From: Paraspadella gotoi
Taxonomy: Eukaryota; Chaetognatha
Assembly (NCBI GenBank): GCA_051294375.1
Contig: CM119264.1
Span: 14,720,682-14,784,681 of the forward strand
DNA length: 64,000 bases
Reading direction: 5' to 3'
Of this stretch, positions 47,500 through 61,022 are shown one piece after another. A program made the position numbers and the translations under genes. Under the pieces are notes generated by a model. It saw only the letters and a program-made list of their open reading frames with translations. It did no database searches and had not been told where the DNA came from. The stretch's first letter is position 1. The number at the start of each line of letters is the position of its first letter.

Positions 47500-47830
47500 T
47501 TTTTATCCCTTGGATTTCCGTATATATACCGCACGCTCTGCATCGTAATCACGTCTTTTATTCCTTATATATTATATATATACTATATATATATACTATA
47601 CTATACTATACTTATACTATACTAGTTATAGTTTATAAGATTTTTAAAAAAAACAATAGACGGCGCTAGTAGTCGCTTAGATTTGAGGTTTTTTCCTGTT
47701 TTAACAAATGAGCAACAAAATATAGGCAAGTTATAAGCGTTTTCAACATAAGTTGGACAGACCGACTGACAGACATACCGACCGACAGATCGACGGACCG
47801 ACAGACCGACCGAAAAGTTACTCGTACTCT
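47500..47830 (+). mobile_element. GACC-tail repeat family copy
   Basis: Contains GTCTTTTATTCCTTATA (also at 55507), CGGCGCTAG.AGTC, then GACCGACTGACAGACATACC and further GACC units. It has an internal (TATAC)n patch. Confidence 0.6.
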
Positions 47831-48320
47831 CGGCACAACTAAAAAACCAAGAAAGAAATTCCGTGGACATACAAACAGGCGGACAAATAAATCATAATTG
47901 ACTTGAATGAACAATACAACTCTTTACAACTCGAAGTGAACCTCTCCCCCCCCCAAAAAAAAAAAACGAGGAATGATGAGAGAAACAGTTTCCACTGCAG
48001 GGAAAAAACAATGAGAAGAATTCAAAAGGAAAAAAGTCAAGTTTGACATGTTTTCAAAAAAAAAAAAAAAACACATGCTAGAGACGGGTACAAAAAGCAA
48101 AAAGGTCTTCCAAGGAGTTTTTAAAAATGGTATTTTACGGTTTAGCATTCGCTTGTAATAGTATTGTATCTCAAAGTTATTTATAGTGATTTAGTTACCA
48201 TTTGGTACTATCAAGAAAATCTTTTATATAGTATACACTATACATAGTTGGATTCTCTAACTTTATTTGTATAGAAGCACTCTTTTTTCACTCTTTTCTA
48301 TGATTTAATTTTTCACAAAG

Positions 48321-48438
48321 AAGATAAACGATGTGAAGGATTCGAAAACCGTTCAAGGAACGCCGTTAACCTTTCACTTGGCAAAGGCCAAAAGGGAAAT
48401 TTCAAAGCCCATATTTTATGGAACTATTATTTTTGAAG
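48321..48438 (+). CDS. Candidate internal exon, unknown protein
   Basis: Between TTTCACAAAG and a GAAG/GTAGGT donor, open in one frame for 39 codons (KINDVKDSKTVQGTPLTFHL...), with no low-complexity bias. No neighbouring exon was found. Confidence 0.3.
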
Positions 48439-48581
48439 GTAGGTTTGCCTCGATTAATGAATTAATTAAACTAAAGAGAAACGAGACATTTTAACCTGCT
48501 TGTCTTCACTGTAGGGAAAGTTACAAAGAACCAGAAGAGAAGAAAGAGAAGACGAAAAAGGAGTTTCATATGTAAGAGAAG

Positions 48582-48700
48582 AGAGAAGAGAGAGAGAGAG
48601 AGAGAGAGAAGAGAGAGAGAGAAGAGAGAAGAGAGAGAGAGAGAGAAGAAAGAGAGAAAAAAGAAAGAAAAACAGAGAAGGGAGAGAGAGAGAAAGAGAC
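48582..48700. repeat. (GA)n microsatellite, interrupted
   Basis: GA tract broken by AAGA units. Confidence 0.85.
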
Positions 48701-50430
48701 ATAACCGTGGGATCTAAAAAGTAGCATGGGGAAGTAGCGAACCGACGCTTAAGGAGGCCTCGCTTCATTAGTACCAGCGCTCCTCACGGCCCAAGATAAA
48801 ATCTCAGAGAAACAAAAGACAAATTGTCCGCGATGAGGCAGAGTTTACGAGGAAGAGTCCCGAGTGCCGAGGCTCGAATCCCTTGTTTGACAAAGACGAG
48901 AATCTTTGTCGCTCGAATTTTAAAATGAACTTTAAAAGGTTTTAAATAATCGATGTAGAAAAAAAGAATAATTAAATTTAGCTTAATGGTTAAACGCCGA
49001 TCCATATTTAGAAAATTAAATTTACTAGCTCATAATGGAGAAACCTTTTGTCTCCATAAAACTCTGATCGCTGATTTTTTTTCCCCTTTTATTCTTTTCT
49101 TTTCATCCTTGGCATCATTGTATCTCTTCTTTTTTTTTACTTTGCTGTGTGAAATTGTTTTATCCTCCTTCAGAAACTTTCCCGTCGCAAAATTTCACTG
49201 GCTTCTTTGTTGTGCTTTTGTTTTGATTTTTACATCGCCATATATTTTGTTCCACCTTGGAATCGAACCAGAGATCGCCTTCTCCCCGCTCCCCCCACTT
49301 CCTGTCTCTTCCTTTCTCGAATCTCATCATTCTCCATTTTTCGCGCGTGAGGAAACTCATCCATTTAACCGGCCTCATTTCGACGAGGAACCAAACCATT
49401 TTATTTCTTATCTAACCACTGATGTCCTTTCCGTTAGCATTACTAGATGTCAGTCCATTCTCCTCTCTTAGTACAACACCAGTAGTCACCTACTATTGTA
49501 AAGCGGTCTGATTAAACATAAACAAAATTCTTTCAAACATTTTAACTTTTACGATGAAGAGCTTAAAGTATCAAACGCTCTTCTCCCCTCACCACCCTTT
49601 ACGGGTAGCCCCAACATGTTGAACGTTTTGAATTGAGAGCGAGTTGGCCTTTTCGCTCTCCCAATACCAATTCCCCTTCATCTATCGATCCCCCGACGGG
49701 AAACGAATATAAACATTGACATTAAAAGGGAAATTGGAGAGAACCGAGGAAAGACAGGCTCCTACACTCTGGCCCATTAGTTGTTTACGGGATTTATTGC
49801 TTTGTTAGTGAGGCGATTGTTATGTTTCACTTACTCTTTTAGTTTTGAAATCACGACGAGTTCATTTTTGCCGTTGAAGAAGACTCATCTTTAAACGTAA
49901 TTGATTCTTTAGAATCTCCGCGTAACTTTTTTCTTTTTTTAAGTTATATATTTTACTACAAACCTGAAAAAATGTTTTGAAAAAAAATCAGCAAGTTCAA
50001 GGCTGAAAGCTCAAAAACCAGTAAATTGTAAACAAAAAAGATAAATACTTGTAAAGCAATTCCGTCTACAAGGTCGTTCAATATCTTTCAGTTTGTCGTG
50101 GGAAATAAAAGGGAAAGTGAAGGTAAAACTGGTAACAGTCTTCCCTGTCTATCGGTCGGTCGGTCCAAAATATGGTACGAATACTACGGAATACCTAATA
50201 TAATAATTTAATATCTTTAAAGTAAACGGATTTCTTAAAACCCGACCACCTCTTTGATTCTCCCCTCACATTCACTAGAAGCCCGAAATTCTTCGTCAGC
50301 GCGTATGATCGCTTCAGAAAAGAGCGATTATCGCTGAGAAGCGAAGCGATTATCGCAGTGGCGGAATGCGATTTATCCCTGTGAAGCGTGAGACAATAGC
50401 GGGATTGCGATAAATCCGTAATAAGGCTCT
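48701..50430. other. Gene-poor interval with one 161-codon frame
   Basis: A frame from ATG 48986 to 49471 encodes a hydrophobic then Pro/His-rich product. It has no splice or promoter support and may be chance in T-rich DNA. Confidence 0.25.
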
Positions 50431-50462
50431 CTTCTCTCTCTCTCTCTCTCTCTCTCCCTTAT

Positions 50463-50544
<82 letters not shown>

Positions 50545-50640
50545 TTCTCTCTCTCTCTCTCTCTCTCTCTTGGACTTGTCCTGGCGACGCAAAGACGAAG
50601 GGCGTAGACGGGGCGCGTGAGAGGGAGGAGTTCGTCGAAC

Positions 50641-50692
<52 letters not shown>
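50431..50692. repeat. (CT)n and (GA)n inverted microsatellite pair
   Basis: CT tracts at 50431-50570 and a GA tract at 50644-50692, flanking 70 bases of GC-rich unique sequence (50571-50640). That core is open on the minus strand (FDELLPLTRPVYALR) but lacks an acceptor AG. Confidence 0.9.
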
Positions 50693-50695
<3 letters not shown>

Positions 50696-53600
50696 AGGGT
50701 AACAATCTCAAAGCCTGTCACGCAAGCAAGGCATTAGCCTTACGATAAAAAACTTTAAACATAAGCCACGGAACTGAAACTACCATAAAGGGAATCCTGT
50801 GGTTGAGAGAAAATGAGGCAGACTTCAGCTCTCTATTTTATTACAAAATTCTTTAACATGGCATAAATGTACACAACTAGTTATTTTTTTCTTGGATCTT
50901 TTGCGCTTGCCGATTTTTTTATTAATTTTTTCTGTTCTCTCATGTTTTTTTTGGCTTTCCTTAGATTTTTTGGCATACGACGAAGATAGAGTAAGTGGAG
51001 TTTGAGAAAGAGATAAACAACAGAAATTAAAAAACCAAAATGAAAAACTGAAACAAAAAATTTGAACTATGTATGAAAAAAAGTTTAGGCTGACATAAAA
51101 CTTTTAAGTACAATTTATTTTTCATTGTTATTTTTTTTTAATTAAATTTTTAATAATTAACAGAATTCACTAGTATTTAGTTTTAGTTTGAAACGTGATA
51201 ATTTTTCTAATGTATTTTTTAAATATATTATGTACAATATTAAACGATTTTTATATTGGTTGTACTAATTTCATCATAAAATTAATGGATTATAAGACTA
51301 CGCGAATTAAATATGAAATAAAAGAAACGGTCAGAATTTGTAAGAAAAAGAGAAAGTGAAAATAAGGCAATGATAAAAAGGAGAGAAAGGCAGTAAAAGT
51401 GATTGAAAGAGGGAAGGGGCAAAAAAAATACAGGAGAGAATAGGAAGATTTACGTATAGGGGGAAAGAGAAATGAATATCAAAAGACAAAGGAAAAGAGA
51501 GAAAAAGAAAGAAAAAGACTAAGAATGTTGTAAAGACTGGAAATGCAAAGTTGGGCAGAGACAAAGGTAAAAGGACAAAGAGGAAAGATCAGGGAAAAGA
51601 TGGAAATTGAAAGGAAAATTTGGGAGAAGAGAAACGATAAAAAGAAAAGACGAGAAATTAGTCAATAAAACTAAGATATTGGGAATTAAAAAGTAGTTAA
51701 AACTCCCCGAGCGCCTTTCAGCTGCTTCTCATATAAGAATTTATTTTGTTCCACTGGCTAATTGGTTTGTATTCCAATTTAAGACAATATTTTACAATTA
51801 CAAATAACAAATGAAATACAAATAAAGGAAAGCTTAAAATATTTTTTTGTTATTTTCAGTGTCAAGGCTAAGATTGTTTTATTTCTAATATCGATTCTAT
51901 TTTTAGAAACAAAAAAATCCAAATTATACAAAACATACAAACCTCATAAATAAGGACAAATCGTGCCATCCTTTAAACTGCTTAAACTTGCGATGAAATT
52001 TAATGACATTTGGATCTTCTTTTCTTTAATCTCCCATCTCCCCATCTCTCTCGGATTCTCTGTTTCTCTTTATCATTCGCTTCGCTAAGTTGAAATTGGT
52101 GATCTTTTCACGCGTTTTTTGGTCGGTCGGTCCTTAGGCTTAAATCCGCCCGCATGATAAAAATTCATTCAATATTAAATATAAGTACAATAATTTAAAT
52201 ATAATGTATTTTAATGATATGTATCATTTCTAAAAAGCCGATAAAATGATTTAGAATTAAAATATTAAAGTTAATATCGTTAACCATATAATTTTAATTT
52301 ATTATTTTTTTTTTTAAATTCAATAAATAACTAAACCGCGGCTTCGACTTCGCTTCGTTCTTCATTCTTACAAAATAAGAAACTCTTTCCAAATTCTGTC
52401 TTCGACCATTAGAATTCTGGACTCACCGCGAAAGACTCTCTTTTTCTCTTTCCGAATTACACTCCGTGATGTTGTCGGCGTATTTCCACCAATCGGAATT
52501 CGGCATAGTAAACTCTTTTAACCAATAAAAGCGCGAGAAGACCGCGGGGAGACGGAAGCGTCACGTGATGGGTTGACTTTTCACCTTGGGGAGGCGGAGC
52601 TCCCCTCTCGCTCGTGGAGGAGCCGACTTTTTTTTTTTTTTTTCAAGCGGAACTAAATGGGCGCGGCTCTTTTTTTTAAGATCTAAATCTTAAACGGGGT
52701 AAAAGAGCAGGGCGATGGAGTGGGGTCCTGGATAGGTTATGCGGCAGCCGGGGAGGCTAAACATTAAGCTTCCTCTCTTCCTCCCATCGTTTACCAAAAA
52801 CTAAACTGTTTTAGAAAACAATAAATACTAAATGGACCTCTTTTTCTCTGCGCAAATGGTTCCTTGACGCCCGGAAGAGCGGGAGTTGATTGGGCAACGG
52901 CGTCGGAACCATCGCCTCGGCCGAGTGACTGATGTCGGCCTTTTTTAGGTCTTTACGATCTCGTCCTTCCTTTACTCTTCGATCCATATTTTATTAGAGA
53001 AATGCGAAAATATAAAAGCGTTTTTTAAAAGCGTTGGGTGAAAAAAAAAATCTCCTTCAACCGTTGCTAATTCTCCGAGTGAATTTTTTATCCTTATCCC
53101 TTTCTGCTTCGTTAATGAAGTCATTTTAGGGCGCATATGGGCGCCAAGTGTCGGAGAAAAGAGGTTGTGCGTATCTGCCTTTTCGTCTTTCAAATTTAAT
53201 TCATTTTCTTGCAATTTTTTAAGTTAATTAGTTTTCTCGGTTTTTTATTGGTTTAGAAAGATCTATGTAAATTACTTAAAACTTTGCGGTGATGTTTTGT
53301 TTATTATACGCAATGTGTCCAATCATCGATCAATTTCTGAAGCATTTAAAATATTTTTAAATATCTGAAGATTCGTCTTAGCTTTTTCAAATCAAAACTT
53401 GTCCGCTACTCGGTCAACTTTTTCAGCTCGTTTTCCTGTTCACAACCAGTTTTCAAATAACATTTTTTTCTGTCTAAATATATCAGAATCGGATTCGAAA
53501 ACATTTTGTAAAACCTCATTTTCAAATTTTTTTTCATATCTCCCTTACAATCGTCCGACAAAATTCTACTCTTGATTTCTGCTACGTATATACGTCAGCC

Positions 53601-54830
53601 GCGAATTACCGCTGTTATTTGTGACATTTTACTTCAGACATTTCTCATTCGAGCCACTGTTGATATGCACCATGTGTCTTTTTTTCTCTCTCTTTTTAAT
53701 ATCCTCACTTTTTTGCTTCATTTATCACTTTATCTCTTTCTTTTCAGATTTAATTATTCTCATTCTCATAGAGTTCGCGACCCCTTTCCCGGTTATTTCC
53801 TTTTTCCCTTCTCCATTCTTTTTCCCTAGACTCTATTTCACTTTCTATCTAGGAGGTTAATCCCACGACAATCCTCAACTTTTATTCCTAGTGTCCGTCT
53901 GTCTCTCGATTTCTCGCAATCTCCGTCTCAGCACGCTTGCTCTCCGCTTTTGAAATTCTTCCTTCTTTGATTGAATTTTAACTTTCCCTTGTCACCTCTC
54001 AGTTCTTACTTTTCTTTCAATTTAATCCCTAAGGCAAAAGGAAAATCCTATATCTCTGTTGCCCTTTCATCTCTCCTTCCTTCCTGACCATATTCTACGC
54101 TTATTTTTCTTATCTACTACTTACTTTGTAAAATTTATTTCGCGTAAAAAAATCTTCCGTTCATTTAAATACATTAGTTTAAAATTTTTTTTTTTAAATT
54201 ACGGATTCGAATACTGTGCTTGTCTTAACCCTCTGGTTATTTTTTTGGTAAGTGTGTTTGTGATGGTGTTCGTTAAAAAATAATTTCCTTTTTTTTCTCT
54301 CAATCCAAACTAGACATTAATATTCTCAGCGAAACTCTCTCGTCTTAAGAAAGAATATCTCCTCTGCTCTCCTTTCTTTTGTTCTTTTCCCCATTCTTTT
54401 CTCTTTTTTAAATTTGTTCTTTTCTTTTTTAAATCCTTGCGCGACCTAATCCTGTTTGCGAACAGCGTTGTCGTCGCGCTCGTCTGGTGGCGCCTTTCTT
54501 TCCTTCTGTCTCTTCATCTAATTTTTTTTTCCTTCTTCCTCGGTCTCCACCTTTATGTTCATTTTCTTTTCTTGTCTTTGCGAGAATCTACATACTAATA
54601 ATATAATATTTCGTATTCGTTTTCAATTCTTTCTCAACTCTTTCTTTTCCCTCCCCGCAAGTCGCGCGTTTACTGAAAAGAAATTAGTTGGCGGAAATTG
54701 AGAATTTAAAACTGGAAGCAAGATTTAAAAACTAGGAGGGAAAAATCGAGATTGAAGGTAAGAACCTTCTTTTGAAAGTTTTAACCAGGTTGTTAATTTT
54801 CTTTTAAATTTTGTATGTTTTTTCAGTAGG

Positions 54831-54834
<4 letters not shown>
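50693..54834. other. Gene-poor interval with a promoter-like patch
   Basis: At 52489-52567 there are two CCAAT boxes (52489-52493 and 52522-52526) and a CACGTG E-box (52562-52567), followed by GGGAGGCGGAGCTCC in a GC-rich patch. This could be a promoter, but no first exon was identified with confidence. One possible minus-strand start is ATG at 52913. Elsewhere AT-rich or pyrimidine-rich. Confidence 0.3.
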
Positions 54835-54865
<31 letters not shown>

Positions 54866-54876
54866 TCTCCTCTCTC

Positions 54877-54938
<62 letters not shown>
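54835..54938. repeat. (CT)n microsatellite
   Basis: About 100 bases of CT with three breaks. Confidence 0.95.
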
Positions 54939-55364
54939 CCCCTAAATTCGTTTACCGATCTCTGCCGTGAAGGGTGGCGGATGAATGAGCATGCTTCCCT
55001 TTAAGTGCCCGGAAAAAAGTTGTAAAGACAAGGATTTCCCATTCGAACGATACGGAGACTACGGCTATTATTTACAGCGCGTTTTGAGTATCACTCGAAT
55101 AGTTTTATGTATTGTGGACGAGACAATATATATATAATCTAATATATTCTATAATCTAGCATAATGAGTTTTTACTAGCAAACATAGCTTCGTACATCTA
55201 CGAATTAAATTTTATTAATAAATAAAAAAATAAGTACGTACAATATTTTCCTGCTCGTATTTTATAATTGCAATACAGAAATACATCGTAGTGGAAGTTT
55301 TTTTTTTTAAATTTTTCTCGATGATGGTCGAAGGAGGAAATAAGGTTGAAGTACGAAGGATAAT

Positions 55365-55660
55365 AACAAGAACGGTGATTCCAATGTGTTACGCCGCAGT
55401 GAATATATTTTCACGTGTATTTCCCTTTAATCACATTAATGACATGATATTACTAAAAAACTTACTTCGCCCTTGTATTTATGACATACACTGCATCGAA
55501 ATTCCGTCTTTTATTCCTTATAGTTTGAGGATTTCCTGAACGCGGCGCTAGCAGTCCCTTCGATTTGTCTTAATTAACAAGCGATGGGCGAATTATATAC
55601 ATTTTTAACATAAGTGGGACCGACTGACGGACAGACATACCGACCGACCGACCAAAAAGT
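55365..55660 (+). mobile_element. GACC-tail repeat family, most complete copy
   Basis: Head AGAACGGTGATTCCAATGTG, middle TTTTCACGTGTAT and GTCTTTTATTCCTTATA, then CGGCGCTAGCAGTC and a (GACC)n-like tail. Other copies lie at 3726, 28895 and 47500. Confidence 0.65.
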
Positions 55661-56619
55661 GACGAAAAGTTGCTACGCGACTAAAAAAAAGGAAAAACGT
55701 AGAAAACTTGAAGAAAACAAATGAGGAAAGAAGAAAAGAAAGATAAGGGCGAGAGTCCGAGGAACGAAAATATAAGACAAGGGTTAAATCATAAGTGAAA
55801 GTATAAAGATAGAGGGACAGAGAGGAAGCGAAAACAGAGAGAGGAGAAAAGTAGAACCGATAAGAAAGTTTGGGGCAGGGAATGACAAATGCCTCTGCCT
55901 CATACTAAATTTATCGTTGCTGCCAGAAATAAAAAAAGGCGCTTTTTGGAGCTTTCAGATTTTTTTTGGGGGGGGGGGTTTGGAGGGGGGCGGAACCTGA
56001 TGGAAATTTAAAAGTGGCCAAAATGGAAAAAAAATGCCTTTTATTTTCCATTTTTAAGCGACTGAAGTTTTTCTAAGCGACGTCTTAAAGAAGATGTACA
56101 AAGACGAAGGCTGAAAAGGAAAAGTTTAACGATATATTTTTTTGAATAAATAACAGAATTTAAGTTTAACTGAGAATCACAAAGCGAGAATCTTAGAAAA
56201 AGAACGAGGCGGTGGCGTCTATGGCCGAGTTTGGATTCGAAACGACTTTTTATGATTTTTCATGATAAATTTTGATCGTCATTTGCAAATTAGTTCCGAT
56301 CCTCGCCCGGTCCACCCACCCACGCCGCCTCCTTTTCTTCTTCCTCTCATTGTTCCTCCTCTTCTTGTTTCTCCCCTCGCTCCTCCTCTTCCGTTTCCTC
56401 CTCCTCCTCGTCCTCCTATGGACGTTTCTTTCCGTTTCTCGACCGCGACAAAAACTCAAAAGACGCCTCCCTCTGGTTTTTTTCTCGTTCGGAAAAACCC
56501 GGACTTTTGCTCGGGAGTGCGTACAATCTGGTTTCCTTGATAGATCTAGAGAGACTCCTAATCAGAGTTTCAGCGGTCGAAGGAAGTAAAAACTTCAATC
56601 TGAAACTACTCGTACTTAC
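55661..56619. other. No supported gene
   Basis: Purine-rich DNA, a G-rich run at 55967-55990 and a C/T-rich patch at 56300-56420. Short open frames here compete on both strands. Confidence 0.35.
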
Positions 56620-56686
56620 ATCCTCGAGCTGAGGCAATGGTTGCTTCGCCCCTACTGTGGAGCGTGGACGCCAATGTTCCCTTCAT
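56620..56686 (-). CDS. Candidate first exon on the minus strand
   Basis: ATG at 56686 (GCGGGATGA), 22 codons (MKGTLASTLHSRGEATIASA...) and a consensus donor GAT/GTAAGTA, phase 1. No second exon was found. Confidence 0.25.
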
Positions 56687-57094
56687 CCCGCATAAAGGAG
56701 CGCCTCTGTCCCTCTGTCCATCTCCTGCGATTCTCCTTTCACTCGCATCTTAATCCTCTTAAATGAGTTCGTCCGTTAATCATTCGTTATGCGTCCAACC
56801 GCTCATCCTTTTTCACATAAAGATGAAAAAAAAAAAAAGAAGGGAGAATCTGTGACTCGTTCTCGCTCTGCAAAATATAATCGTTGTGCCGAGTTTCTGC
56901 CATGGAGCAGAGACTGATGAAAAAATTTATAAAATCACTCTTTGAAAAAAAATTGTATAATATTTTTTTTTCCTCTGCGGTAAAAGAGTTTTTGGAATAT
57001 GCTGCAATTATCGTAATAGAAAAGATATGCAATATTATTTTACTATGTACAATGGCGATTACGCACTTGTTCACTTTTTTTAGTCGCGGCCATC

Positions 57095-57406
57095 ATGTTT
57101 ATTCACTTTCGTTCCTCAATTGAATGTCCTTCAACCGTAACTGGATCGTTCATCTCCTTTCCGCGCATCCAAGCCCCCGGCTGTTTTGCCAACGAGTCAA
57201 TCGTTCGAAAAATTTGCACAAAAGGATTTTTTTATTGCGAAATTTCGACGGACGAAGCGAGTGACTCCAAGCGATACCAAAAGAAAATTTCCATTTCCAC
57301 GCATATGGATTCTCATGAAAAAAGTTTAGATTTAAGGAAACCTTCCTTGTTCTCCGATAAAGAAATAAAAAAATGGTATTTATACAGGGACTTCGATCTG
57401 GTCTAA
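57095..57406 (+). CDS. Unsupported open frame of ~100 codons
   Basis: Mixed-composition product (IQAPGCFANESIVRKICTKG, later HMDSHEKSLDLRKPSLFSDK). The first codon is ATG at 57095. There is no homology, splice or promoter support. The opposite strand is open over the same stretch. Confidence 0.2.
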   Translation: MFIHFRSSIECPSTVTGSFISFPRIQAPGCFANESIVRKICTKGFFYCEISTDEASDSKRYQKKISISTHMDSHEKSLDLRKPSLFSDKEIKKWYLYRDFDLV

Positions 57407-58489
57407 TAGGAAAAAAACTTGTAATATAATCGAAGTGAAGAGCATTCGCCATTCGGGTTATAAAATTTTTTCATACTAATAGAAAAATACTTGACTTTTT
57501 TTCCCAACAAATTCGTAACATTCTAGCTAGGATAGTTGCTAATTTATAAACATTTTCTGAATTATGAATTTCTGAAGAAACATTTTTTACTTTGAAATTT
57601 TTACTTTGAAAGTGGATCTTACTATCAATCCTTCAGTTACCATTAAAACAATAAAAAAATTGTTATGCTTCATTTTTCTTATTGATACTGTAGTATATGT
57701 ATCACGAACCAGAATTTTAAAAAATTGTATAATATAAGTAATACTTGATAATAATCATTACTTTTCTTTTTAAAATCTATTAAAAATAAAAATTTCAGCT
57801 TGGGGGAAAAAAATTACGAAAGACGACTTTGTTGATAAATAATAGTTACCATAGTAAATAAGTTAGGTTTTACATGAAATTTTTTTTATAATAACAAATC
57901 ACCAAACTTACTTTTTCTCACCAAAATTTTTTATTTTTATGTAAGATAACTTTACAATCAGCATTAAAAACTGTTAAAATTTGGACGAAAAAAAAATGAA
58001 GAAAAGTGACTCCGCGCTTGAGAGCCACTGTGATAATACTATTAAGAAATTTTAACATTTTTTACATCAACATAAACGTCAAGTAGTTTTTTAACTAATA
58101 TATTATAAAAATAATATACAGTGAAAGAATTACGAGTTTAATAAAATCTTTCCGCATCGGTCCAGATTGAAGTTCCTGTACATAAAGACTCTCATGCAAA
58201 ACGCAAATCTCGGATGTTTTTGTTATTATCCTATTTTTATAAAGATTCGGTTTGGAATGGAAACCAACATCGTCTTCCGCGCGCAATAGAATTTTTTTTC
58301 GGGTTTTCGGTTTTATATCGATTTTTGCGCTTTCTTTTCTTTTTCCCCGCGACGCTGAGTTCGTTCTTTCTACCCTAATCAAAATTTCTCAGTCACGTGT
58401 GTCCTGTGTTCGCTTATTTTTTTTATTTTCGTTTCACCAATTTTTTTCTCTCTATATTCCTACCTTCCTCCCTTCCTTATATATATCCT

Positions 58490-58830
58490 TCGCTTCCTTC
58501 CTTCCTTCCTTCCTTCCTTCCTTCCTTCTTTCCTTCCCTTCCTTACTTCCTTAGATTCCTTGATCCTTCCGTCCTTCTTTTCTCTGTTTTCCTTCCTGCT
58601 TTTCTTATTGCCTTCCTTTTTTCTTCCTCCCTTTCTCCTCCCTCCCTTCCATCCTTCCTTCCTTCCTTCCTTCCTTCCTTCCTTCCTTCCTTCCTTCCTT
58701 CCTTCCTTCCTTCCTTCCTTCCTTCCTTACTTCTTTCCTTTCTTCCTTCCTTCCTTGATTCCTTTTTTCCTTTTCTCCTCTCCTTCCTTCCCTTCCTTTT
58801 TCCTTCCTTCCTTCTTTTTTTCTTTCCTTC
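58490..58830. repeat. (CCTT)n microsatellite
   Basis: CCTT units from 58495, the purest block at 58648-58727, with degenerate flanks. Gives false Pro/Ser/Phe/Leu frames. Confidence 0.95.
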
Positions 58831-59799
58831 CTTCTTTTCATTCCCCCATCCTTTCAATCCTTACTTATTTGCCTTTTTTTTTCTTTCCACTCCATCGTTC
58901 CCACTTTTTAATATCCAGATTTCTCACTCGTCCTAATCCTCTTCTCTCGCTGTTGCAGTCTTCGGTTGTGACCTTTTAAGGTTAAGTCTCGTCATGAAAA
59001 GGGAAAAAATGTTGTCGCCTTTTCGCATCTTTCGTCACTCAAAAACTCCAACCTTGAATTTTTTGGGGTTATTTTTTTTTTTAGTTCCGACATATAAAAA
59101 TATTTAAAAAAATTATGACCTGTCAGCAATGTCTAACAGTCTGCAATTAGTAACTTGTCCGAACGTCGAATTTTGATGTCGGCAAAAATAACAAAAAGTT
59201 TACAGTCGATTCGAAAAAAAAAAAAAGAAATTAGAAAGCTGTGAAGTTTTTCAAGATTTCACCCTTGTAAGATTTGAAAGAATTTTCCTTTTGGTATCTT
59301 CTTCGCGAAATTCGAGAAAAAAGATTCTCTTCGCAAGACGCGGATTTCCCAAGATCATCAATCCTCATTTACAAGAATTTAAATAACGGATTAGGGTGAA
59401 ACTTTCGGCCTTTCGTTCTGTCAGTCAGTATGTGCTTACTGCTTAATATTAGATATTAGTATTAGATATCGGAGATCGGAGATCTAAAAATTACCATAGA
59501 ATGTAACAGTTTGGTTTAATCTGGGAAAGATAGTGAGATTATTATTTTATGGAAGTAATAGTAGATGTAATCTTCCTTTCTCTGGTCAGTTCTAAACGCA
59601 AATGAAGAAAAATGGCGAAGAATCAGAAAAAACAGTAGAAAAATGGAACAAGGAAACTTTGTCTCATTAAAGTTCATTGGAATTCATCAGCCAGCGCGGA
59701 AGGAAGAGAATGTTTATTCTCAACCTCAAGAGATGGACGACAAAATTAAATCGAGAAACTCTTAATAGTATATCATTATGAGGATAATAAGAAGATAAC

Positions 59800-59873
<74 letters not shown>

Positions 59874-61022
59874 AAGAAAAAATTTACGTCTAAATATGTG
59901 ACTTCACCCACATTTTCTTAGTTTTCAAAAGCTCCGTTCTTTTAGGTCCGCGTTCTTTTCAACTTTTTTTTTACTTTGACACGGCACCCGAACTTGGCAC
60001 CCAGAGTGGCGCACTGAGTGGAACCGAGAGGAGGTGTCCGAATTGGGGCAATTATCGGCGCCCTGCGGCGTCAGGTCCCTTGTCCGTGGCGTCACACTTT
60101 AGTCCCCCGTCGCGTCAACTGAAAATTGAATTCGGAAAAAGATGGTGAAACGTTTTCGCTGAGAACCTTTCGACAAACTCTTTGACGATTACACTTTTTA
60201 AACTTTCTCGTTTTAACAAACTCAAAGTCAAACTTGGTATTTTCTTTTCTTTAAAGTTTAATCTCATCCAACTTTCATGAGATTCGCTCTTTTCCATTTT
60301 TCCATTTTTCCTTTCTTCGATTTTCCGATTCCATTATCAATACTCGGTTCTCTCCGGCGCCACGATTGAGTTATGAACTTTCCTTGCCTTTTATAGAGTA
60401 AATAATGGAAAAGAAACACAAAGTAGGTCCAACTGGAAAGAGCAAAAATATTCCTGTACCATTTCCCCCCCCCCTTTTTTTCCCTTTTTGTACTTTAATG
60501 TCATGATTTTCATGAACGTTGTAAACTTTAAGGACAAATAAATCTGAGATTTTACTTATCCCACCGCTCAGCCTTTTCCAACTGGGAAGATTTTCCGCTT
60601 TTCGTAAATTATGAGAATAACTTTAGCTTTTCGTGGGAGGAATGAAATTTAAAATCCCACTGAAGATCTCGTGCTTCCCACTGTCAATGACAGTCGGAAA
60701 GAAATCTAGCTCATTCTTTGAATATGTTTTTTTTTATAATTTTTGTATTCTTTATTTAATGTATTATTTGTTTAACTGTAATTGCAGATAAAAATTTCTA
60801 CAACCCTTTACCGTATCATGTTGTAATGGATCCCCTCGAACAATCAACAATCAACAATCGACGGTTTGCAACAATCACGGCCTTCTAATGCATATATAAA
60901 TATATAAATGAAAGACCTAAGACTGATATAATAATTGCTAAGTAGTACGTTTACTGAACTAAACAAAGTGAAATTAGCACTCTGTGAATCGCTTCTACTA
61001 CCACTAAATTTCGTTTCATCAG
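58831..61022. other. Mostly non-coding; one GC-rich patch
   Basis: 60000-60110 is GC-rich and open in one frame (REEVSELGQLSAPCGV). It ends at a weak CAG/GTCCCT whose phase 2 would fit the exon at 61023. A (GA)n tract lies at 59809-59873. Confidence 0.3.

Noticed and set aside
49240-49300. Box B-like GGTTCGATTCC on the minus strand, a possible tRNA
   Set aside because: The T-arm stem does not pair and no acceptor stem or anticodon arm can be formed.
58397-58979. Long Pro/Ser/Phe/Leu frames on the plus strand and Lys/Glu/Gly frames on the minus strand
   Set aside because: Direct translation of the (CCTT)n microsatellite.
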